Below are positions 37,500-50,900 of a stretch of DNA of 64,000 nt, piece after piece. The position numbers and the translations under genes were made by a program. This stretch comes from Poecilobothrus nobilitatus (Eukaryota; Arthropoda; Insecta; Diptera; Dolichopodidae). Positions within the stretch are counted from its first letter, which is position 1. Each line of letters opens with the position of its first letter. The stretch lies in assembly GCA_947095535.1 (NCBI GenBank), contig OX352774.1, positions 66,216,416 through 66,280,415 on the forward strand, written 5' to 3'. A model generated the notes under the pieces. It did no database searches. It was given only the letters and a program-made list of their open reading frames with translations, and was not told the DNA's origin.

Positions 37500-40400
37500 C
37501 TAATGTTTAAAATATTATATAAAAAAAAAAAAAATTTAAAATGAAAATTGAAATAAATCTACACATAATGTAAAATTTAAAAAAACTTTTTATTTTAAAT
37601 TATATTGTCAAAAAAAAAAAATTTATATACATATATATATACATAATTCAATTAAATATATACTATAATATAATATATTTTTGAATGTATATATATATAT
37701 TTACCAAAACATTTGCTCTGATTTGTAGCTCGATCAATGAAAACCTTTGAACTGATTACATTGCCAAATGGTAGGAACATTTGCATTAATTCAGCATCAC
37801 CAAATTCTTGTGGCAAATGATATATAAACAGATTGCAGCCCTCTGGTCCAGATATGGAGCATCCTGGGAACATCAGAAAATCTTTAAAGAACATTAAAGA
37901 ATATTGTCAATATATATATTGTGGGGGGGGGGGAGGAAGTAAATGTTGTGTTTATAAATGATGTATGTTTTTTCTGACACTTTCATTTTTCCTTTTTTTT
38001 TTTTTTCTCTTTAAATTTTTCATATATATGTATATATAATTTTTTTTTTCTCTTCTCCTTTAATAGTAATTCAGTAATAAATATAATCATTCTATATATG
38101 TAAATATGTAATAATATCAATATATATAATTAATATATATAAACGTCCAACGAAAACATCAAAAAAACAATTTATGTAATTTGTAAAGGAACATTTTAAA
38201 AAAAACAACAAAAAAAAAAAAAAAAAAAAATGTAACATTTAGAGCGATAAAAAATGAATTAATTTCTTTTTTTTTTTAATTGTTTTTAACTGATATTTAA
38301 TAATAACGACAAATTTTTTTGCTTTTTTTTTTTTGTATATATGGCTTAAGGATATATGCAAAATAAAATTTCTCAGAGCTTTAATTTCAATTTAATACTA
38401 GGTATATGTAATTTAGTTATTTTTTATCCTTATTTTGTATCTATTTTTTTTTTTTTTAATAAATATTTAAATTTTTAAAAAATTTTCTATAATTAAATAA
38501 CGTTTTTTATAATATGTATACTTTAGACTTAAAGTTATATAACGATACGTAAATTTCATATGTAACAGTTTTTATATTAAATTTTTTTTTGCTGTGTATA
38601 GACAAAGAAAATAGAAATTTTAATTTTAATGGTTAATAATTTTTGAAAAAAAACAAATTTAATTTTAACATTTTAACTTTTATATCTAATATAAAAACAT
38701 AATAGAAAATCGATATTAAAATTTTACAGATCAGTATTAATTTTTTCCGGAATAGCTGAGTTGAGTCGTAATTCATTTAAAATGAAACATACCTTGACAT
38801 CGGAAATGTATTAACGACGTCGCCAATACAATGTCGCATGATTTTAAATGTGATTTAAATAATTTTACATTGTCTCATGGTATGGGAAATTCATTTTAAA
38901 TTGTCTTTGCGAACCATTTTCATGACACGAGTTGTTAAATTGATTATCGAAACATTTTTGGATACATAAATAAAAATAAAATGGATTTAGAATAAGAAAA
39001 TAATAAGTATAAATATAATTATGGGTATTTTCATAAACAATCTATGACATGCAATAGCGTAGGTTGCAAGGGACCCCGTATTTTAGGAATAAGAAGTTGG
39101 ACTGACATGATTTAAAAAGCGTGGGGGCTTCTCTAAAATAATTCAGCCAGTTTAAAAGTCACAATGCGTTTGAATTCATAAATTTTACATTGTATCTGTA
39201 TTTTTACATTTTATCAGGTTGCAGTTTTTTTACGACATTTCCAATGTCACATGTTTCATTCCGCACTGAAATATATTTCATTCCATACCTGATTGATCGA
39301 TTAAAATAGAAATTCATTTGTAATTTACAAATTATTAAAAAATATTTTACATTTCAATTTATGAATCGTTCTATATCTTTAGTCTTATATTCGTAAGCTT
39401 AAATTAATTTTATTTTACATACATGCATACCAATTTTTTTTTTTTTTTTTTTCGTTTATACATCAAATTTTTTTTTATATGTATTTAATTTTCAAAAAAC
39501 AAAAAAAAAAAAAAACAGGATATTAAATTAAAAAAAAACGGCAACAAAACAAAAAATAAACGTTAATTTTTTTATCTTTTTTTTTTCAATTATTATTTAG
39601 GACAACTAAAATTTAAGACGATCTGACAATAAATAATATTAATTGTTATTAACAAAATTTTGTATTAATATATATTTTACGTATATAATATTTATGTACA
39701 TCTATAACATTTATTATAACATTATTTTATATGTATATATAGTAAAAAAAAAAAAAAAACAAAATATTATAACCAATTACCTATCTATTGAGATTCTAAT
39801 CAACTTTTTAATAATTTTTTTTATAAAATTTAAACGTTTTGTATTTTAGAAATAGATATTATAATATTAAAATTAAATATTATTAAATTAATTGAAATTA
39901 AGTTTTTTAATTTAAAAAAAAAAAAAATAGAATATATATTTTTTAAAATGTTTATTAAAATATTTATTTGTAAACATCGAGGGAGTGTGAGTTCGAATCC
40001 CACACACGTCGTAAGAGTTATTCCCTCTTACGACATTTACAGCCACGCCTGAAAAAGAAAGACTGTGTAATTTCCTGTTCACATTTATGTACAGTGATGG
40101 TCACATAAATAATACACTTAAAAAAAAATTAACATAAATTTTTTATTTCTGATTTTAAGACGGTGTATTTTATTTCAAAATGTAACATTGCTTTTGTAAG
40201 GATGGTTATATCACGGTAAGCATGGTTGTAACTCTTTCAAGTTTAGTATATAAATATGTTATGCTTTGAAGTTTTAAAAGTAGAGATATCAAATTATTAT
40301 AGTTAAAATAATATTTAATATAATTTTGATAAAAAATCGTTATAATAACGAATATAAAAACGAATGACTTAAAATTTATTCGTAGAAAATTCTCTTTTAA

Positions 40401-43400
40401 AACATATCTAAAAATAACCTATTGTATATATTTAAAAAGGGTCAAAGAAAGTCTTCCGAATTTATGGTACGGTATTTAAAATACGGTAATATATGGTGCA
40501 GTATAGGACAAAACAAGAAAAAAAACAATTGAATAATAAAAGATAATTTATTTTTAATTGTTCTGAAGATAATTGGGGCTAAAGATTTTTTATAAAATTT
40601 ATAGGAAAATTAAATTTTGGTTGGAAAATTTGTAGTACCTTTTAACGGTAACAATAAAAAAAAATGTTATGGTTATAGTAAAAACCATTTTAAGTAGTTT
40701 AAAGAAACCAATTTCTAAATGTTTATATCATCATTTTTAGATTTTCACTGTAATTAATCAATAAACAGTTTTAATTTATTTTTAAATTTATATATTTCTA
40801 ATTTTGGATACATTTTCTAAGTAACTGCAAAATACCAAGAAATATGTGCTCCGCTTTTAAGGAAAAAAAATTGAATAAACTTCTAAGCTACGTTAAACAA
40901 TGCTAGACGCTTAGCGATAATTATGGGTCAATAACAGATAGGAGCCTATGTAGCTGCAAAGAAGTGTCATAGAGGAAGGAGTGGAGGTGATTCTATTTCA
41001 TTTTCTCTGTGAATGTTTGAACCTACCTAGGATCACATCCGAAATCTGGGCAGACGCTACCTTCTCAGACATAAACAGTTATCCGAAAGTAATAAATTAA
41101 AGAATTTGAATTTCTAATTTTATTTCTGAAATCTATGGACTGTCTATAGAACATTTAAACAATAATTAAAAATTCAAGGGAATGGTATCAAAACGACACC
41201 TTTTTTGTACTTGTTTGTATTAATTTCTTATAACTTCTTTAAACTAACCAAATGATACCGCTTTCTACTGTACTTTTTTAATATTTTCTAATTCTTATAT
41301 TTAAAAATTACAACGAGTTTGAAAATTATTTTAAAGGCTTTGAACTTTTTTATTTTTTATTATACGAATAGAAGTACGAACTTATATTATTATTTTGATT
41401 GATTTATGGCTAATTTTTACTTTTTATGTTTCTTTTAAAGAACATACATCTAAGTTTTTGTATTTTTTTTTACATTTATTAAACGTTTGTAAAAATTTTT
41501 GGTGAAATCTTATTCATTTTAAAGATAAAACTTATTAAATACAGTTTTCCTAAAATACTACATTCGCTAATTATGTGTACGGTTTTTAAACAAATAAATG
41601 ACGTTTTTTTTAACTATTAATTATTATTAATTATTATTATTAATGTCTTAAATTATAAGTAAATTTTACCTATAAGTTTATAAGTTTTACATATTATATT
41701 TGTATACTAAAAACAAAAAAAAAAATTATATTTTTATTTATTTATTTTTAATAAAAAAAAAAAAAGAAAATTACAAAAAAAAAAACTTATTAAAATAATA
41801 ATAAAGCAATACTTGTTAATTTATTTTATTATTAATATCGTAATTGGATTTATGACTATCGGGTTATAATTGGGTTTTATTATATACTGATATAAAAAGG
41901 TAGGAACACAAGAAAATTAATTATAGCAGTATAATGTTTTTCATTTTCTACACTTTTAATTTTTTTATTATAATATATTTATTTTATTTTGCATTTAGAT
42001 ATATACTAAAATGTCAATAAGATAAAAATTACATAATTTTAATTAATATGCGTATTTTAATAATAAATATTAAGTGAACTTATTCTTTATCTAATAAATT
42101 ATTTTAAAAAAATATTTATAAACATATATGTATGTATGATTGTTTTTATTTGTATTACTTGAAAGTTTAAATGCAGGATTTTAATAATACAGGAAATTAA
42201 TGCTACAAAAAAAATTTTCCTTTATAAATATTGCAAAAATTTTGTTTTATGTAAGTTATAAGGTTAAATAGAAATTTTTTTGTTTCATTTAATTATTTGT
42301 TCATTAATTATTACAATATGTTTATAAAAATACGTATTGTATAATTATTGTTTTTATATATATGACCGACGGTAATTAAAATCAGAAATCTTTAGTTTCC
42401 TTTTATATGTTCTTAATAGAACTGTTTCAATTTAAAACAAATATTAATACAATTTTTTACAGCAAGAAGTTAAATATAATGAAAAGATTTGATTAATTAA
42501 ATAAAAACTACTGAATAAAAAAATTTATTGAAAAAAAAAATGTCGATTGTCGATGTATTTTTTGCAACTTGCATGTATTATCATTTTACTGTATTTAAAC
42601 ATAATATTAAAACATATAATTTGTTGATTACAAAATCAGGGTTTCAATTATTTCTTTAGTAGGGGTTTTGGGGATAGCATTCTCCATTTATTGTTTAAAT
42701 ATGCGTGTTAAAAATAATTTAATTGGGGAAGATTTTAGAGCTAGTTACAAATAAAATGCAGTCAAATAAAATACAGTCAAATGAAATACAGTTAAATAAA
42801 TTAGTACAGTCAAATGAAATACATTCAAATGAAATACAGTCAAATAATAATACAGCTAAATAAAAATACAAGCAAGTGACATACAGTCAAATAAAATACA
42901 GTCTTGTAGTAACCCTTAAAAATATTATAAAGCTCTCTCCAATAGTATTTAATTTTGTACTCAAATAATACGACGAGTACAACACGTACTCGTATACATT
43001 TACAACACGTACTCGAGTACAACATGTATACTTAAGTATATACGATTTTTCGTCTATTTTCGCAAATATAATTCACGATTCACAAATTGTTTTCGACGAT
43101 AATAGATACTTTGTGACTGGGATTCAATTTTTGATGATAATTTCTATATTTAAAGAATTTTGATGATAATTTTAAATAAATTTAAACTTAAACTTCAAAT
43201 TTAGTTTAAATTACTGTATTTTCATGAACGTCATCATAATTGATATGTGTAGTGTAGGCCGGAATACATATATGTTTATTATATTTACTGACTTTTGATA
43301 AATTACAAAAAAAAAAAAAAAAAAAACAAATGAACTAATTAAGTAAAAGTTTTGCTTCTAAATAGTTTTTAAATTAATTTTATATAGAATAGAATATTTT

Positions 43401-46400
43401 TTATAGTTTTAATTTTTACAATAATTCCTATTTGAAAAACTCATTGTGCTGTTTTTTTTTTTTTTATATTTTTTTTAGTTTTTTTTTTTTTTTTGTTTTT
43501 ATATTCCGTACTTTGATTTTAGGAATTACTAATCGATTCTTACCTTCTCTTTGTGTTGCCGCTGCGACAGCGCCTAATGGTGGTGGAATTGGCTGTGGAA
43601 ACTGTCCGTATACTGCTGGGTATGCTGCATAATAATTATAATAATTCAGATGTTGAAAAAAAAATTATGCAGAATTTGTTTTTTTTTTTTTTATGTTTTT
43701 TAAAGACTAATTATTATGTTTTTTTATTATTATTTATTATTTTTAAGTATTTATATTTAGATTTGATTATTCAAAAAAAAAATTTTTTTTGCATTTTTCA
43801 AATCAATATTATTCAAACTACTACTGGTTTTACGCATTCTTTATAATGTAATTTTAAATACAAATAATATTATTTTATCGTAAAATTAATATATTAAAAG
43901 ATTGAATAAAAAAGTAAGTTGTTTTTTTTTTTTTTTTATTTTTTTTATATATTTTAGAGTTATTAGTAAAAAATAAAACTAAAAAACAAGAGTCATAAGA
44001 AAATTTTAATTAAAAAAATATTAAATAAAGAAAATATATAACAAAAACAGAACACAAAAAAAAGTAATTTAAAATAATTTTAGAGTTATTTAAGAAATTT
44101 TGTTTTCCAGTAATCTTTAATAAATTTTTTTCGATTTCCATTATTTATTTAAATATTATAAAAAAAAAAATTTTTAAGATGCATTTATTATTTATTCGCA
44201 ATAAATTATATAATTAAAAAAGAACAATTTAAAAACTTAAAAGTTAGATACCGTACTATTTTTATGTCATGTTATGCCACACAGATTACTGTTATTTTAT
44301 TACAAATATTAAATAAATTATTGTATATATATTATTTGTAATATACATATATTTTTTAATTAATGTATTAATTAATGGATATAATTAAATTTTAGTAGCT
44401 GGATAAAATCTTGCGTATATACCAAGCGATATTCATGCAAATTAATAATAATAATACAACTTCTACAATAAATTTTAAAATGTATAACCAGCAATTTAAA
44501 TTGTTGAATATGCTTTAATACTATTTTATATCTGGTAATATATCCTTTTTTTTTTTATTATAATTAATTATTTTTTTTTTTTTTCAAATACATTTTAAAC
44601 TGCTGAATTAATAGTTTATATTCGTTAAATAAAAATACCTAAATACATAAAAATAATTATTAATTGATTTAAATGTGAAAAAAAAAAAAATTATGTATTT
44701 TTTAATTTACTGCATGCATCTTATTCTAAAAATCATGCAATCATTACATTAAATTTTTGGTTTGTATTTCAATTGAATCCATATTTTATTTATAAAATGA
44801 ACCAGTGATTATAAGTAATTCTATAATGTACGCATAATCTTTTTTTGCAATAGCAACAATAATATTTTAGTAAAATTAATTTTAAACTGTTTATAGGTAT
44901 AATTTTTTTATATTTTTTTTGAGCGCCATTTTTTATATGCATTCAATTGAATTTTTTTTTTATATAGAATGAAAATTAAATGCTATTTATTTTGTAATAT
45001 ATACTCGTTGATGACAGAATACAAATTTTTTAATTTTATTTTTTAACTATATATTCTTTTACAATAACTTTTTACTAAATATAATAATTTATTTATTTTG
45101 TTTTCATAAATATCGAATTTCGGTTCGATTACAAAAAAATAATTATAATTTTTTCAAAGTTATTTATTTAATATCGATTAGACTGTTTTCAAATAAAATT
45201 TAAGACGAAGCCTATTTTCTTTTTATTTAAAAGTTTTAAAACTTAAGATGACAACAAAAGTTTTAGAACCTAACCTAAGAAAAATCTTTAAAGAAAAGTT
45301 TTAGAACCTAACACAAAAACAAAAAAAAAAAAATGCCAAAGACGAAAACTACTTTTTACTTTTTATCTATAAGAGAAATCTTTAAAGAAAAGTTTTAGAA
45401 CCTCCTATAAAGCGAGGAAAAATCCACTAGAGTAGACTGTGTCAACTCTGGGATACCCGTATGAACGTAATATATGCTGTTTCTATTAAACTTGATCATT
45501 TTTTACAAAATTTCAAAATTTCGGTGGTCGAAAATGCTGGATTTAAATACCGAATTTAACAATTTTGCAAATGTGATATAAAAAAAATTTCAGACTCCTA
45601 GCTTCTTTATTTTTTGAGTAATTGTGCAGAAGCACAGATGGACGAATGTACTTAGACGGCTTAATTTACTCAGAATTCGATTGTGAGCCGATGCATACCT
45701 TTGAGCCTCTATTTTAGTTGGACTCCTTTAAGGTGTCACAAATGTAATGGCAAATTTATTATACCCTTGAACATACGTTCATATAACAAGTATAACAAGG
45801 AATGTAACTTTAATAGGTACTACAGGTAATAACTGCTGAAGCAGGAAACGAGTTCAAAAGAAAATTAAGAAAAGGTTTTTATTTTGGAAATGTGATTAAA
45901 ATCTTAAGAAAAAAAAGAAGAGGTTTTTCTTAACTTAAAAATTGTATTTTATAACCTAAAAATTTAAAATATGTAACTATTCAGATGAGTAATTAATTCA
46001 TATAATTATTAAATATCAATTGTCTTAATTGAAATATTGAAAATTATAAATTCTTTTGAAAATATCTAAATTTAATTTGAGAAAACAAATAATTTTATGT
46101 AGCATAATTTTTATATATAACATAATTTTTAAATTTATCAATTCTAAAAACTAAACTTTTTTTCATTCTTACATTTTTATTCTTTAATTTTGATATTTTT
46201 GTAATATTTTTTATTAGGTGCTAAAATCATTTTTCACTTATTTTAACTTTAATTATAAAAACAAAATTTGTTATTGAATGTGAATACTGCGTTTCTTTTT
46301 TTTTTTTTAATATTAGATATTAAAAAAAAAAAAATATATAAATAAAACAGATTTGAAACACTCAAAAACAAACATGTAACATTAAAAAGTTTAAACAAAA

Positions 46401-47365
46401 AGAAAAAAGAAACATAAAACAAAACAAAAACAAAAAACATAACAATTAGCATTTAAGTAGAAAACTAAAACAATATAAATAACGTGAAAATTTCTTAATT
46501 TTCCAATATAATACTACGGAAGAGTGTATTTTCTATGTGTATTAAGATACGTGGAATATGAAAAAGTGTTAAAGTGTTAAGTATGCAAATGTGTAAATAT
46601 AAATGAATATGTATTATTATTTTTTAAAATTAATGTATACATATAAGTTATAAATATATTTGCTTGTATGTATAATTATTTAAATTCAATATATAATATA
46701 TAAAAGGTAAATATTTAATACAATTAGAATACGTACATTCATATTTTTTTATTTGGTTGTACAATTAAAAAATTCTCTAATGTGTGTATGTGTGTACGTA
46801 TTCTAATTAAATTTCTTTTTTTTTTTCATTTTATATATTTATTTATTAAGTTTTATATATTTTTTTTTTTAAAAACAAAAAACAAAGGGTTAATATAAAA
46901 AAATTTAATTATAGTTAAAATAACTTATTTTATATATGTAATTTATTTTTTTTTTGTGTCTCCATTGTAAATGAATATAAGTTATAGAGTTTTAATATTA
47001 AAAGATGAAAAGTAGAACTTTCCTAATTTGAACCTTTCTAAGTCAAAATTCCTTTTTAATTATAGTAAGTAAAATTTCCGTTTCTTTGAAATAATGTGTA
47101 TATAAGCACATAATAATACATATGTATATATACTTTTTATTTTATTATAAATTTAAAATCTATCGAATTCGAAAAAAAAATTTTTTAACTCTCCTTTTCG
47201 ATTGAATTCGATTTAGAGAAGTTCCACTGTATTTTCACTGTAAATTTCTTGTTAATAGCTGATGGTTAATAGCGTTGGTAACAATAAAGCAACAAGTTTG
47301 TATTATATATGTATACTATATTTTAACTTATATATTGGTGTATTTGAACAAAATAGAAATCTATA

Positions 47366-47403
<38 letters not shown>

Positions 47404-47889
47404 CATATATAATACAAAATTTTAATACATTTATATAATAAGGAACAAAAAAAAAAAGTGAATACTGTTTACTTTGCTAACATCATATAGTAGACAAGTG
47501 TTTATATTTGCATTTTTTTTATTCGGGGCTTTGTTAAAAAAAAAACCAACCGCAGCATAATACTTTTTTTTTTTTTTTTTTTCAATTTTATTTCCTTTGA
47601 AAATGAAGATCTGAATTTTTAAACTTACCAACTCCTGGATATGGTGGTATACCAGTAAATGCTGCATGTTGGAGTGCCGCATCTCCATTAGCCAAGCCTT
47701 GTGTAGGAATAGATAAATGCAGAGAATCTGAAATATTTGGAATATAATCTGAAAGAAAAATAAAAATAAAACATTTTGTAAAAAGAATTTACAAAATGAA
47801 AAAAACATGGAATACAAAAACAAAAAAAAAAAAGAGAAAAGAAAATATTTTTTCATTAGAATTTTGTTTATATTTATTAACTTTTTTAT

Positions 47890-47929
<40 letters not shown>

Positions 47930-50900
47930 TATTTTATTTGTAAAAATGTTTTTGGTACTTACGACCAGTATAAGTTTGAGAGATACTATTCGTAAAAACG
48001 CCTTCAGTCGCTGTTGCTTGACCATTAGGAGTTTGAGCCGCCATATTAAATGTTGGCATTGTCGGCGAAGGAAGTGGTGGAATTGAACCATTTATTGGTT
48101 GACCAGAACCATTTAATGCGTGAGGTAATTGTGTTGCCAACGCTGCCATAGGGTTCATATATGTTCCTTGAGCTGAGGCTGCCGCCATTATGGCTTGCTG
48201 TGTCTTTTTAAACAAAAAAAAAATATTTATTGTTTTTATTTCATTTAAGTTAAATTAATGTAAAAAATTCTATAAAATATAATATTGAAAATTAAATCGT
48301 TACAGAAGTGTGTGTTTTTTTTTTGCGCGCGAAATTAAGTGAGATACATTACAGAGGAATAAAAAATTCTTTTATCCTTTAGGCCCATGTTTGATTTTAA
48401 GCTATCTCTGTCGCTATCACTATCTCTGTTTTTTTTTGTTGAAATACTTACTTGTAATTTTTAATATTATTAAAATCAATGTTACGAATTTTAATAAACA
48501 TAGGAATGGCAGTCCCACGTTTAGAATGTTCGAATTACAATTGGCGTTAGCTAAATAGCTCCATCTTGAGACTACAATTTTAAGAATTAAGGAAAATGTC
48601 ATAATGGTATTTTTTTCGTGACGCAACGGTTACATATTTAAAATTAAATGCGTTGTGAACAATTCAATCTGAATTTAGAAAAACTCAAAATCGGCCAAAA
48701 GTATTCTTTGCAATATTCTAATACTTTTTTTTATTACTTCTCTTCAATTTTATTCGATAATTCATTTTAATTCTTTTATTTTTTTAAATTTTATTAATTT
48801 TATATGTATTTTAATTATATTTTAAGTTATATAAAAAACTTACATGTGCGTAAGCTCCATATGTGCCGAATTGATTGAATACGAATGGATTAAGTAGATT
48901 CATATGACCAGCCATTTGTTGCATACGTCTTAATTGCCGTTCTTTTTCGGTGTCCGCAAACTTAACGACTAAACTTGAAGAAGCACCCTAAAATTTAAAA
49001 TTAGTTTTAAAATTTAATATGTCAAAATCAATTATCATGAAATAAAAAAAAAAAATACTAAAAATTAAATAATAAATATAATATATTTGTTAAACTTTAA
49101 TGTTTTGCTTTAAATCGTCTTTAATATTTAATTATTGTTTTCTTCTATCGAGATCAAAGGGAAGTGCTTTAAATTAAATCTCAGCTTTATTTCTGAATAT
49201 CATGAGTATAACTCTGTATTAAATATTTTAAAATTAAATATGTATTAAAAATAATATCTTAATATTCTGGAAAAATTAAAGTTTTCTTAAAATTAACGGT
49301 TAAAATACACTTATAATGAATAACAGCTTAAATGAAAAAATAAATAACAGCTTGTGGTATTACTTATTAAAACTTTTTACTATAGTCAAAAAATGACGCA
49401 ACAAGATATTTTTTCTTTTGATGTCTCTGATTTCTACATAGCATTAGGCATACCATATCTAATTACGCTGCCTTAATTATTTTACATAACGCTTTATCCG
49501 GGAATTCCTTAGTAATTTATAGAAAATGATAAAAAATAATGAAGAATCCACAGTATTTTTACATAAAGGAAGTTTCTTCTCATTAGATGTCAAAATCATT
49601 TCAGTCTGTTTTCTTAAAGATTTATATAATATTTAGGTAACGTTCCGGACAATCAGAAAAAACAGCAAATATCTCTGCTGTTTCTTAATTCAAGATTTCA
49701 AAATTTCTTTATTTTTGCATTGTCGTTGCATAAACTTTAATAAACATTAAACTCATTAACAACTGTATTATTTAGGTTCCCCTAGGTCTGAAAGTGTACT
49801 ACGGCCGTAGATTCTAGTGACTACTGCTGTTTTGGTTGAGGCATCCGCCAAAATTACGAAATAATTAAATACGAAATTAATTGAATTTAAACGGTAAATT
49901 GATCCTCTTAATTGGTTTTTGTTTAATTTTTCATAAAAACTCATTGTTAAGTCTTGAAGTATATTCGAAGATATTATCGCCTTTTCAATGTTTACCAGTA
50001 ATATTTCTTTTCTATTAACGCAGTATGTTTAGCCGCTCTTTCTACAGATAAAACATGTAAAAGCTATGCTCCAATTACTTTTAATTTTTTTCATATCCTA
50101 TCTTGTACATATCTTACGATTAGATTATATTTAAACCATAAAAAGAAATTAAAAAAAATTTTTAAATAATATTTTTGTTTTGCAACATTTTTTTATTTAT
50201 ATCAAAGTTTAAATAACTTTAAAATTTATTTTTTCTTCATATCTTTATCTTAAACTAATAATGTAATATTCAATGTATTTCTTTAATTGAAAACAAGAAA
50301 ACTATAAAAATCTTTAAAACTTTTCATATGAAAAAACAAAAAAAAAAAAAAACGAAGAAGTCTTTGAATTTAAATCGTTGTAATGTCCTTTAGCATGAAA
50401 ATAATATCCTATATCATTGCATTTCAATGAAAATATATATAATTCAGAAACAAAAGGAGACAATAAACTGAACTTACACCGGAAATGATTTTTAAATTTG
50501 TTTCAATATTAAAAAATATTTCTATAATATAGATAAATTTATTATTGATATAGTTTAAAACATATTACTGCTACTCTATATTCATAGCTTATACTTTTAC
50601 TTGATTGTTTTTATCCTACTTTAAAACAAATAACAGACAATGAACTGTATCTACAGGATTTATTCCAAAGTTTAGTTTTGATCGAAATTTTCTTTTCTTT
50701 TTTTTATGTTTTTTAATCTAAAAAAATAAAGACATAAAAGTAAATTTTTAAAAAGAAAATTTAGTTTATCTTAGCACCACTACTATACATTCAGATCATT
50801 ATTACTATTATTATTATTATTATTGTTTAAAAGATATTTTGTCTGAACATTATCATGAATAAAAAACAAAAAAAAAAAAACAAATAGTTTGGAATCGAAT

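Larger units (their letters stand above)
37864..43543 (-). other. bru3 intron, 5.7 kb
   Basis: No coding signal. It contains the C11 tract (37923-37933 on the plus strand as G), an inverted-repeat element (38781-39260), a truncated SINE (39971-40128), a degenerate repeat at about 41105-41190 and a tandem array (42750-42903). Confidence 0.85.
43625..47628 (-). other. bru3 intron, 4.0 kb
   Basis: No coding signal. It holds the direct repeats at 45255-45404, a dipteran-type repeat at about 45440-45790 and a (TA)n array at 47370-47397. Confidence 0.85.

Noticed and set aside
43432..43632. Plus-strand frame ending [17 protein letters not shown]
   Set aside because: Antisense of the bru3 exon 43544..43624; the minus-strand reading [10 protein letters not shown] matches the family.
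47431..47856. 141-codon minus-strand frame
   Set aside because: Out-of-frame reading across the bru3 linker exon 47629..47748 and its introns; the correct frame is fixed by splice phases and CELF similarity.
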